Shown here: one piece after another, positions 1-5,414 of the stretch
Numbering within the stretch: the first letter of the stretch is position 1
How the letters are laid out: each line of letters begins with the position of its first letter
NCBI GenBank assembly: GCA_017555685.1
Contig: JAFZFW010000139.1
Location: 1 to 6,026, forward strand
Source of the DNA: Methanocorpusculum sp.
GTDB taxonomy: Archaea; Halobacteriota; Methanomicrobia; Methanomicrobiales; Methanocorpusculaceae
Direction of reading: 5' to 3'
Length of the DNA stretch: 6,026 nt
Notes under the pieces: model-generated
The model's database searches: none
Seen by the model: the letters and a program-made list of their open reading frames with translations, nothing else
Told to the model about the DNA's origin: nothing
Made by a program: the position numbers and the translations under genes

Positions 1-1
1 A

Positions 2-358
2 ATCCTGATGATTCTCATCGGCGTCCTCCTCTTCGCCGTTGCCAAGATGCGGTTTACTCCGGTGATGTTCCTCCTTGCAGGTGCTCTCCTTGCCGTAAGC
101 TCGGTTATTGGAGACAGCTTCGAGTTCATCATCGGCATCCTCTTCATCATCCTTGGACTCTTCGCAGTTCTCAGAACCGAATCCCGCATTCTGCCGGGAC
201 TGATGTTTGTCATCTACGGAATCAGCTACTTCATCGTGCCGGTCGCCGCGGGTGCAGGAATCACCATCCTCGCTGTTCTCGTCAACGGACTGCCAGCATT
301 AATCGCACTTTACTTAGCGGTTGCAACCTTCTCCCAGAAGAAGCTCCCGCTCTTCTAA
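2..358 (+). CDS. Small multi-spanning membrane protein, probably 5'-truncated by the window edge
   Basis: I do not recognise this gene. The reading frame is open to the window edge. An ATG at 8 could be the start and would give 116 residues, but that protein would begin inside a hydrophobic helix, and no ribosome binding site can be seen in the seven bases before it, so a start upstream of the window is more likely. Counting from the ATG at 8, hydrophobic segments lie at about residues 1-12, 17-34, 38-56, 62-79 and 84-107, separated by short loops with a few charges (RTESR at 57-61). The protein ends in a basic tail (KKLPLF), suggesting a cytoplasmic C-terminus. There are no cysteines and no catalytic motif. 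The small size and even helix spacing recall UreI/AmiS-like or small transporter folds, but I see no diagnostic motif for either. Isoleucine is mostly ATC, as in the following gene. A T-run directly follows the stop. Confidence 0.75.
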   Translation: MLMILIGVLLFAVAKMRFTPVMFLLAGALLAVSSVIGDSFEFIIGILFIILGLFAVLRTESRILPGLMFVIYGISYFIVPVAAGAGITILAVLVNGLPALIALYLAVATFSQKKLPLF

Positions 359-367
359 ACTTTTTTC
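359..367 (+). terminator. T-run terminator after the first membrane protein
   Basis: Six consecutive T residues (361-366) begin two bases after the TAA stop of the upstream gene, with no hairpin before them. Archaeal RNA polymerase terminates at bare T-runs of this kind, so this probably separates the membrane protein from the next transcription unit. Confidence 0.5.
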
Positions 368-405
368 CCGCACAAAACTATTCGTGTTCACGGCTTTGAA
401 TACAA

Positions 406-415
406 GCCCGCGGGC
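406..415. promoter_or_regulatory. 10-bp perfect palindrome just upstream of the TATA box, candidate operator
   Basis: GCCCGCGGGC is a perfect 10-bp palindrome ending four bases before the candidate TATA box at 420-425. The surrounding intergenic DNA is AT-richer, so it stands out. The position, next to the TFB recognition element, is one where archaeal regulators often bind. That it is an operator is inference from position and symmetry only. Confidence 0.3.
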
Positions 416-419
416 AACA

Positions 420-425
420 TTATAT
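420..425 (+). promoter_or_regulatory. Candidate archaeal TATA box (box A) for the two-gene dehydratase-like unit
   Basis: TTATAT is centred about 31 bases upstream of the ATG at 454. Archaeal transcription normally starts 25-28 bases downstream of the box centre, which puts the start near 448-451, only a few bases before the ATG. No purine-rich Shine-Dalgarno sequence lies in the 20 bases before the ATG. The transcript is therefore predicted to be leaderless or nearly so. Confidence 0.5.
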
Positions 426-453
426 CCCCTCACACCTAATAATATAGACAATA

Positions 454-3417
454 ATGACGGACGCGATACAGAATACTTCAAAAGCCGACTACCGAATAGG
501 AATCGATATTGGCTCTACCACCGTCAAAGTAATCATCCTTGATGAAAAAGGAGAAATCCTCTTCCGCTCATACGAACGCCACTTCTCCAAAGTCAGAGAA
601 AAGACCGCAGAAGTATTAGAGCGGGCAAAACCAATCCTTGCCGGAAAAACAATCGTCCTCTTAATCACCGGTTCGGCAGGTCTTGGAGTCTCCAAATCCG
701 CAGACATCCCCTTCATTCAGGAAGTCTTTGCAACAGCCAAAGCGGTTGAAACCTACATCCCCGAGACCGACTCCGTCATCGAGCTCGGCGGAGAGGATGC
801 AAAGATTATCTTCTTCAAAGGCAGTCTCGAAGAGCGTATGAACGGTTCGTGCGCCGGAGGTACCGGAGCATTCATCGACCAGATGGCCACGCTCTTAAAC
901 GTCAGTGTGCAGGAACTCGATACGATGTCTGCCGACTTCGAGAAGATTTACCCGATTGCATCCCGCTGCGGAGTCTTTGCCAAGACTGACATCCAGCCGA
1001 TCTTAAATCAGGGCGGAAGAAAGGAGGATATCGCGGCCTCCATCTATCAGGCAGTTGTCGACCAGACTATTGCCGGCTTAACGCAGGGAAGAAGCCTTGG
1101 GAAAACCATCGTCTTCTTAGGCGGACCGCTCTACTACTACAAAGGACTTCGCGCCAGATTCAAGGAGACCTTAAATCTCGACGACGACCACGCAATCTTC
1201 CCCGAAAACGGTGACTGCTTTGCAGCCCTTGGTGCAGCACTCTCCACCGACGGCTTTGAACCGCAGGCATACGAAGACATCTGTGCCCGCATCAAAGACA
1301 GCGTCTCAGATGCAGTAATCACCAACACCATGCCTCCGCTCTTCGAGTCGGAAGCAGAATACGCGGAGTTCATTCGCCGCCACAATGCAAACGCTCCGCC
1401 GGAGACAGACATTTCCACCTACAAAGGAGATGCCTGGCTTGGAATCGACGCAGGCAGTACGACCACCAAACTGGTCGTAATCGACAAAGAGGGAGGAATC
1501 CTCTACACCTACTATGGTTCAAACCGCGGAAACCCGGTACAGATTGTCTTCGAAGAGTTACAGAAAATCTATGCTGCAGCAGAAGACCGTATCACCATTC
1601 GCGGAGCGGCTGTTACCGGATACGGCGAAGAGCTGATTAAAAACGCATTCAACCTGGATGCAGGATTAGTCGAGACGGTTGCACACTTCAGAGCAGCCCG
1701 TCACTTCAACCCGGACGTCGACTTCATCATCGATATCGGCGGTCAGGACATGAAATGCTTCAAAATCAGAAACGGTGCTGTCGACAGCATCTTCTTAAAC
1801 GAAGCATGCTCTTCCGGATGCGGTTCATTCATCGAGACGTTTGCCCGTGCTTTAGGCTATGAAATCGAAGAGTTCTCCAAACTCGGTCTCTTCGTCAAAC
1901 ACCCGGTAAACCTCGGTTCGAGATGTACCGTCTTCATGAACTCTTCCGTCAAGCAGGCTCAGCGTGACGGAGCATCCGTTGCCGATATCTCTGCAGGTCT
2001 CTCGATTAGTATCGTCAAAAACGCAGTCTACAAAGTTATCCGTGCGGGAAGCGCTGATGATCTTGGAAAACACATCGTTGTGCAGGGCGGAACGTTCAAG
2101 AACGACGCAGTGCTCCGGGCATTCGAGCAGGAACTCAAGCGAAACGTTACGCGCCCGACCATCGCCGGAATCTCCGGAGCATATGGTGCGGCACTGCATG
2201 CAAAGGACCTGAATCTTGCCTCCTCATCCATCTTATCTGAGGTACAGCTTGCAGACTTTGTCCACAAAGCAAAGCCGATTACCTGCAAACTCTGTACGAA
2301 CCACTGCAGTTTAACCGTCAACACCTTCGACAACGGCAGACGCTTCGTCTCCGGAAACCGCTGCAGCAGACCGCTTGGAAAGGAAAAATCCGCACTGCCG
2401 AATCTCGCCCGCTACAAGTATGACAAACTCTTATCCTATCATGGAGTAGAAGGCGCTCCAAGAGGAAAGATTGGTCTGCCGTTCGGATTAAACACCTATG
2501 AGAACCTGCCGTTCTGGCACACCTTCTTCACGAAACTCGGATTCGAGGTCGTCTTATCTCCGGAATCATCCAGAGCTATCTACCGTCTCGGACAGCACAC
2601 GATTCCATCCGACACCGTCTGCTATCCGGCAAAACTCATGCACGGACATGTGCTTGAGTTAATGAACGCAGGAGTAGACACCATCTTCTACCCCTGCATG
2701 CCGTACAACTTCGACGAAGGCTTAGGCGACAATAACTTCAACTGTCCGGTTGTTGCCTACTACCCTGAACTCCTTGCGGCAAACGTCAAAGAACTCAGGA
2801 AAGTCCGCTACCTCTACCCGTACTTTGGTCTCCACCGCGAAAAGGACTTCATCAAGAGAGCAGCAAAGTACTTCAAAGACGAGTTCGGCATCCCGAAGCG
2901 GGAGACCCGCCGTGCAGCAGAAGCCGCATACGCAGAGTACGAAGCATACAAAAACGAAATCAGAAAGAAAGGTGCAGAGTACATCGACTATGCCCGCGAG
3001 AACAACAAGAAGATTCTGGTCATGGCAGGCAGACCTTACCACATCGATCCGGAAATCGGGCACGGAATCGATGAGCTTGCTGTCTCCTACGGCTTTGTCT
3101 TAATCACTGAGGATGCAGTCTCCTACCTGATGGACAAAGAGCCGCGGAAAGTCTTAAACCAGTGGACCTACCACTCCAGACTCTACGCTGCCGCCCGCTA
3201 CGTGACAACCCAGCCGGACATGCAGTTGATGCAGCTCGTCTCCTTCGGCTGCGGAACGGATGCGGTAACGACTGATGAGGTCCGCGAAATCCTGGAAGCG
3301 GGAGATAAAATCTACACGCAGATTAAGATTGATGAAATCAGCAACTTAGGTGCTATCACGATTCGTATCAGAAGTCTGATGGCAGCCGTTGAAGCACGCG
3401 AGAGAGGAGGATTCTAA
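454..3417 (+). CDS. Tandem BadF/BcrA/HgdC-type ATPase with DUF2229 dehydratase-like domain (acyl-CoA dehydratase activase-related)
   Basis: This is probably an ATP-driven electron-transfer protein of the 2-hydroxyacyl-CoA dehydratase activator family. Two ASKHA-fold ATPase domains are visible. The first spans about residues 14-265, with phosphate loop GIDIGSTT (16-23), ELGGED (110-115) and GGP (223-225). The second spans about 328-585, with GIDAGSTT (330-337), DIGGQD (427-432) and GGTFKN (545-550). Each has a cysteine pair 39 residues apart (C133/C172 and C452/C491), matching the cluster ligands of HgdC, so one chain may mimic the HgdC homodimer around a single [4Fe-4S] cluster. A linker holds C611, C614, C618 and C637. 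Residues about 670-987 are DUF2229-like, with DTVCYPAK around C723, C748, C764 and SFGCG at C933. The ATG at 454 is chosen because an in-frame TAG lies at 445-447 and the GIDIGSTT motif follows 15 residues in. The stop abuts the start of the next gene. The substrate is unknown; calling it 2-hydroxyglutaryl-CoA dehydratase would be over-annotation. Confidence 0.93.
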   Translation: MTDAIQNTSKADYRIGIDIGSTTVKVIILDEKGEILFRSYERHFSKVREKTAEVLERAKPILAGKTIVLLITGSAGLGVSKSADIPFIQEVFATAKAVETYIPETDSVIELGGEDAKIIFFKGSLEERMNGSCAGGTGAFIDQMATLLNVSVQELDTMSADFEKIYPIASRCGVFAKTDIQPILNQGGRKEDIAASIYQAVVDQTIAGLTQGRSLGKTIVFLGGPLYYYKGLRARFKETLNLDDDHAIFPENGDCFAALGAALSTDGFEPQAYEDICARIKDSVSDAVITNTMPPLFESEAEYAEFIRRHNANAPPETDISTYKGDAWLGIDAGSTTTKLVVIDKEGGILYTYYGSNRGNPVQIVFEELQKIYAAAEDRITIRGAAVTGYGEELIKNAFNLDAGLVETVAHFRAARHFNPDVDFIIDIGGQDMKCFKIRNGAVDSIFLNEACSSGCGSFIETFARALGYEIEEFSKLGLFVKHPVNLGSRCTVFMNSSVKQAQRDGASVADISAGLSISIVKNAVYKVIRAGSADDLGKHIVVQGGTFKNDAVLRAFEQELKRNVTRPTIAGISGAYGAALHAKDLNLASSSILSEVQLADFVHKAKPITCKLCTNHCSLTVNTFDNGRRFVSGNRCSRPLGKEKSALPNLARYKYDKLLSYHGVEGAPRGKIGLPFGLNTYENLPFWHTFFTKLGFEVVLSPESSRAIYRLGQHTIPSDTVCYPAKLMHGHVLELMNAGVDTIFYPCMPYNFDEGLGDNNFNCPVVAYYPELLAANVKELRKVRYLYPYFGLHREKDFIKRAAKYFKDEFGIPKRETRRAAEAAYAEYEAYKNEIRKKGAEYIDYARENNKKILVMAGRPYHIDPEIGHGIDELAVSYGFVLITEDAVSYLMDKEPRKVLNQWTYHSRLYAAARYVTTQPDMQLMQLVSFGCGTDAVTTDEVREILEAGDKIYTQIKIDEISNLGAITIRIRSLMAAVEARERGGF
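3406..3410 (+). promoter_or_regulatory. Strong Shine-Dalgarno site inside the end of the upstream gene
   Basis: GGAGG lies seven bases before the ATG at 3418 and within the last codons (Arg-Gly-Gly) of the upstream gene. It fixes the start of the second subunit and suggests translational coupling. The upstream gene itself has no such site. Confidence 0.8.
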
Positions 3418-4692
3418 ATGGCAGAACTTGTTTATGACGAGACCGGACGTCTGCTCTTCACCGAAGAGATGGCAAAAGAATACACGCTTGTCGTGCCGCA
3501 GATGCTTCCGGTTACCTTCCGTATGCTGGTCAAACTCCTCGAGCTCGAAGGCGGATACAAGATTGAGATTCTGGAGACCAACACCCAGAAAGTGGTGGAG
3601 ACCGGCCTCAAGTATGTGCACAATGATATGTGCTACCCGGCAATCCTCTCTATTGGTCAGTTAATCGAGGCGGCAGAAAGCGGCAGATACGATACGCACA
3701 AGTTAGCCTTGATGATTACCCAGACCGGAGGAGGATGCCGTGCATCCAACTACATCCACTTACTGCGCAAGGGACTGAAGAAGGCAGGTCTTGAGTACAT
3801 TCCGGTTATCTCCCTGAACTTAAACGGTATGGAAAAGAATCCGGGATTCAAGCTCTCCTTAAAACTCGGTATCCGCTGTGTGTTTGCGATGATGTACGGA
3901 GATATGCTGGTTCATATCGGAAACCAGTGCCGTCCGTACGAGGTAGAAAAGGGTGCAACTGATGCATTAATCGTTCAGTGGACCGACAAGCTGGTCAATC
4001 TCTTCACCGAGAACAAAGGTCTCGGATTCGGGGCAATGAAGCGCTATATGCGTGAGATGGTCAGAGACTTCGCAAAGATTGAGCGCACGGGAGAGAAGAA
4101 GCCGCGGGTTGGTATCGTCGGCGAGATTTATGTGAAGTATGCTCCGCTTGGCAACAACAACTTAGAGGAGTTCCTGTTAAAGGAAGGTGCCGAGCCGGTT
4201 GTGCCGGGAGTGACAGACTTTATCATCTTCAAGGTAAACAACCGCTTTGTTGATGTCGACCTCTACGGAGGAAGCATCTTCAAGAAGGCGGCTATGGGTA
4301 TCTTCCAGAACTTCGTTATCCACTGTCAGAATATAATGATTGAGGTAATCGAGGAAGAGGGAACATTCCGTGCAATGTCTCACTTCTCCGAACTGCAGGA
4401 GTTAGTCAAAGGATATCTCGGCTGCGGAAACAAGATGGGCGAGGGGTGGCTCTTAACCGCAGAGATGCTTGAGCTGATTCACTCTGGAACCAACAACATC
4501 GTCTGTACTCAGCCGTTCGGCTGTCTGCCGAACCATGTGGCAGGCAAGGGTATGATGCGTAAATTAAAGGACGATTATCCAAACTCCAATATCGTGGCTG
4601 TCGACTATGACCCGGGAGCAACGAAGATTAATCAGGAGAACAGAATTAAACTGATGCTGGCTAATGCTTCGCGGAATGAGCGAAGCGAATGA
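3418..4692 (+). CDS. HgdB-like 2-hydroxyacyl-CoA dehydratase-type subunit, partner of the tandem ATPase protein
   Basis: This 424-residue protein corresponds to the C-terminal part of the fused bacterial activase/dehydratase proteins (COG3581-like). Recognisable blocks are NDMCYPA (C72), TQTGGGCRASNY (C107), C154, C171, GCGNKMGEGW (C336) and CTQPFGCLPNH (C363, C369), then NIVAVDYDPGATKINQENR (391-409). The cysteines are the likely ligands of an Fe-S cluster that accepts electrons from the ATPase protein. The fold would resemble HgdA/HgdB; no membrane segment or signal peptide is seen, so it should be cytoplasmic. The ATG directly follows the TAA of the upstream gene and has a strong Shine-Dalgarno site, so the two subunits are almost certainly co-expressed in similar amounts. 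The family core seems to end near IKLMLANA. The last eight residues (SRNERSE region) are encoded by a hairpin repeat that runs over the stop codon and are probably not part of the ancestral protein. Substrate unknown. Confidence 0.92.
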   Translation: MAELVYDETGRLLFTEEMAKEYTLVVPQMLPVTFRMLVKLLELEGGYKIEILETNTQKVVETGLKYVHNDMCYPAILSIGQLIEAAESGRYDTHKLALMITQTGGGCRASNYIHLLRKGLKKAGLEYIPVISLNLNGMEKNPGFKLSLKLGIRCVFAMMYGDMLVHIGNQCRPYEVEKGATDALIVQWTDKLVNLFTENKGLGFGAMKRYMREMVRDFAKIERTGEKKPRVGIVGEIYVKYAPLGNNNLEEFLLKEGAEPVVPGVTDFIIFKVNNRFVDVDLYGGSIFKKAAMGIFQNFVIHCQNIMIEVIEEEGTFRAMSHFSELQELVKGYLGCGNKMGEGWLLTAEMLELIHSGTNNIVCTQPFGCLPNHVAGKGMMRKLKDDYPNSNIVAVDYDPGATKINQENRIKLMLANASRNERSE

Positions 4693-4737
4693 CGCGAAGT
4701 GAGAGCACGCCTGAATGGCGTGCGATGCCGCGAGGCA
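4666..4737 (+). repeat. Array of three short hairpins overlapping the 3' end of the 424-residue subunit gene (REP-like element)
   Basis: Three stem-loops follow one another. The first has GCTTCGC (4666-4672) pairing with GCGAAGC (4680-4686) around a 7-base loop. The second has GCACGCC (4705-4711) pairing with GGCGTGC (4717-4723) around a 5-base loop. The third has TGCC (4726-4729) pairing with GGCA (4734-4737) around the GNRA-type tetraloop GCGA. Between them is a loose 13-base direct repetition beginning GAATGA at 4674 and 4687. The array holds the last eight codons and the TGA stop of the upstream gene. Similar GCGAAGCGAATGA-type strings recur as short extragenic palindromes in some prokaryotic genomes, so a dispersed repeat is the likeliest identity. 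An RNA-level role, such as 3'-end protection of the message or attenuation before the next gene, is also possible. Confidence 0.65.
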
Positions 4738-4754
4738 GGAGCAGTGAGTAAACT

Positions 4755-5135
4755 TTGACTGAACATACACGGTTGCGGAATATTCTGGTTGCAGTTTATT
4801 TCGGCATCTGTGTATTTACCATTCTCTTCTTCTGGCTTTTTACCGGCGGGTCGGATGCGTTCGGGTTCAGCCTGCTGTTCCTCTGGATTCTGATTCCGGT
4901 AACTACTCTCGCAATCTCTTTTCTGATTGGACGCTATGATTGCTGGGGAAAGAAGAACTGGATTTCCCCTCTTGTGTTTGGAGCACTCTACATGCTTTGC
5001 GAGTACTCTACATTTAGTCTGGCGAATATGCTTGCTTTTTGCAAGTTCAATCTGCCGGATTTCGGGATGTTGGTTGTCGGAGCGATTATCTCGGTAATCG
5101 GGCTTGCCGGCGGCAGTCTGCTGAGAAGGAAGTAA
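4755..5135 (+). CDS. Small four-helix membrane protein of unknown function, probable TTG start
   Basis: I cannot assign a function. The 126-residue protein has four clear hydrophobic segments at about 9-29, 36-59, 69-93 and 102-123, a short basic N-terminus (TRLR) and a basic end (LRRK), so both ends are probably cytoplasmic. Its general pattern (FWLF-GG, the loop IGRYDCWGKKNW at 58-69, EYSTFSLANM at 83-92) resembles small uncharacterised membrane proteins I associate with Firmicutes, though this is from memory. No ATG is available: an in-frame TAA lies at 4749-4751 and TTG at 4755 is the first usable start, with a GGAG 13 bases upstream inside the hairpin array. The original start may have been altered by that array. 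Isoleucine is seven ATT to four ATC, unlike the ATC-dominated genes upstream, which hints at a different origin. It may be read through from the dehydratase-like unit, since only 62 bases separate them. Confidence 0.7.
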   Translation: MTEHTRLRNILVAVYFGICVFTILFFWLFTGGSDAFGFSLLFLWILIPVTTLAISFLIGRYDCWGKKNWISPLVFGALYMLCEYSTFSLANMLAFCKFNLPDFGMLVVGAIISVIGLAGGSLLRRK

Positions 5136-5146
5136 TTCCAAATCAG

Positions 5147-5151
5147 TTTTT
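5147..5151 (+). terminator. Candidate T-run terminator after the four-helix membrane protein
   Basis: Five T residues lie 11 bases after the TAA at 5133-5135, without a preceding stem. This is a short but plausible archaeal termination signal for the plus-strand genes. The remaining bases up to the tRNA (5152-5232) are AT-rich and contain only a weak 5-bp inverted repeat (GATAC at 5194-5198 and GTATC at 5206-5210). Confidence 0.35.
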
Positions 5152-5223
5152 AAACAGGATAGGAACTATTTTAAGACAAACAAAACAGAACGCGATACAG
5201 TTTTAGTATCACAGTAAATTCAG

Positions 5224-5228
5224 AAAAA
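5224..5228 (-). terminator. T-run terminator for the tRNA-Thr gene
   Basis: On the minus strand a run of five T residues begins four bases after the tRNA 3' end, the usual arrangement for termination of a single archaeal tRNA transcript. Confidence 0.5.
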
Positions 5229-5232
5229 CAAG

Positions 5233-5304
5233 AGCCTCAGGTGGGATTTGAACCCACGACCTCGTCCTTACCAAGGACGCGCGATACCCCTATGCCACTG
5301 AGGC
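5233..5304 (-). tRNA. tRNA-Thr (anticodon GGU)
   Basis: The 72-base gene folds as a cloverleaf. The acceptor stem GCCTCAG pairs fully with CTGAGGC, the anticodon stem CGTCC pairs with GGACG around loop TTGGTAA, and the T stem GTGGG pairs with CCCAC around TTCAAAT. Loop positions 34-36 are GGT, reading ACC and ACU (Thr). The discriminator base is U and no CCA is encoded, both compatible with archaeal tRNA-Thr. There is no intron. The D stem is weak: G10-C25 and C11-G24 pair, but A12/C23 and U13/U22 do not. Confidence 0.95.
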
Positions 5305-5318
5305 GAGTGTGCGATAAC

Positions 5319-5337
5319 AATATAGGACAGTATTTGA
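5319..5337 (-). promoter_or_regulatory. AT-rich candidate promoter for tRNA-Thr
   Basis: Two minus-strand candidates exist. CAAATA (centre near 5334) is about 30 bases from the tRNA 5' end, the right spacing for a TATA box, but a poor match. TATATT (centre near 5322) is the better match but only 18 bases away, too close unless transcription starts inside the tRNA. I favour the first on spacing. Confidence 0.3.
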
Positions 5338-5362
5338 CTTAAATCTTTCTAAATGAATGCGT

Positions 5363-5410
5363 GTTTTGCCCCATCGTCACCCTGCCGAAGAGGGTGCAAT
5401 GAGGCAAAAC
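5363..5410. repeat. 48-bp imperfect inverted repeat between the oxidoreductase and tRNA-Thr genes
   Basis: The outer arms GTTTTGCC (5363-5370) and GGCAAAAC (5403-5410) pair perfectly over 8 bp. After one mismatch, CAT (5372-5374) pairs with ATG (5399-5401). After a small internal loop, CACCCT (5378-5383) pairs with AGGGTG (5391-5396) around a 7-base loop. It lies four bases beyond the stop of the minus-strand oxidoreductase gene. It could act as a 3'-end hairpin for that transcript, although no T-run follows on the minus strand, or it could be a small palindromic repeat. Confidence 0.6.
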
Positions 5411-5414
5411 TCTG

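Noticed and set aside
321..542. A 73-codon plus-strand frame spanning the end of the first gene and the start of the ATPase gene
   Set aside because: It crosses a T-run terminator and a promoter, overlaps two better-supported genes and has a Ser/Arg/Asn-rich shadow composition.
454..3417. Direct naming as 2-hydroxyglutaryl-CoA or benzoyl-CoA pathway enzyme
   Set aside because: No CoA-transferase, ferredoxin or acyl-CoA pathway genes are in the window and the long-form family has no assigned substrate that I can support here.
4690..4758. Possible TGA readthrough or selenocysteine extension of the 424-residue subunit
   Set aside because: The extension is entirely repeat-derived, family homology ends before the repeat, and I see no feature there that would argue for recoding. 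The open frame is most simply a property of the repeat.
4632..5141. A 169-codon minus-strand open frame, longer than the plus-strand membrane protein it overlaps
   Set aside because: Its product is hydrophilic and compositionally odd, part of it is the antisense of the hairpin repeat and of the conserved subunit end, and the plus strand encodes four regular membrane helices.
5194..5210. Small inverted repeat GATAC-N7-GTATC in the intergenic region
   Set aside because: A 5-bp stem in AT-rich DNA is expected by chance and nothing positional supports a function.
5363..5410. CRISPR repeat or attachment site next to a tRNA
   Set aside because: The palindrome occurs once, there are no spacers, and it shares no sequence with the tRNA 3' end; no integrase is visible.
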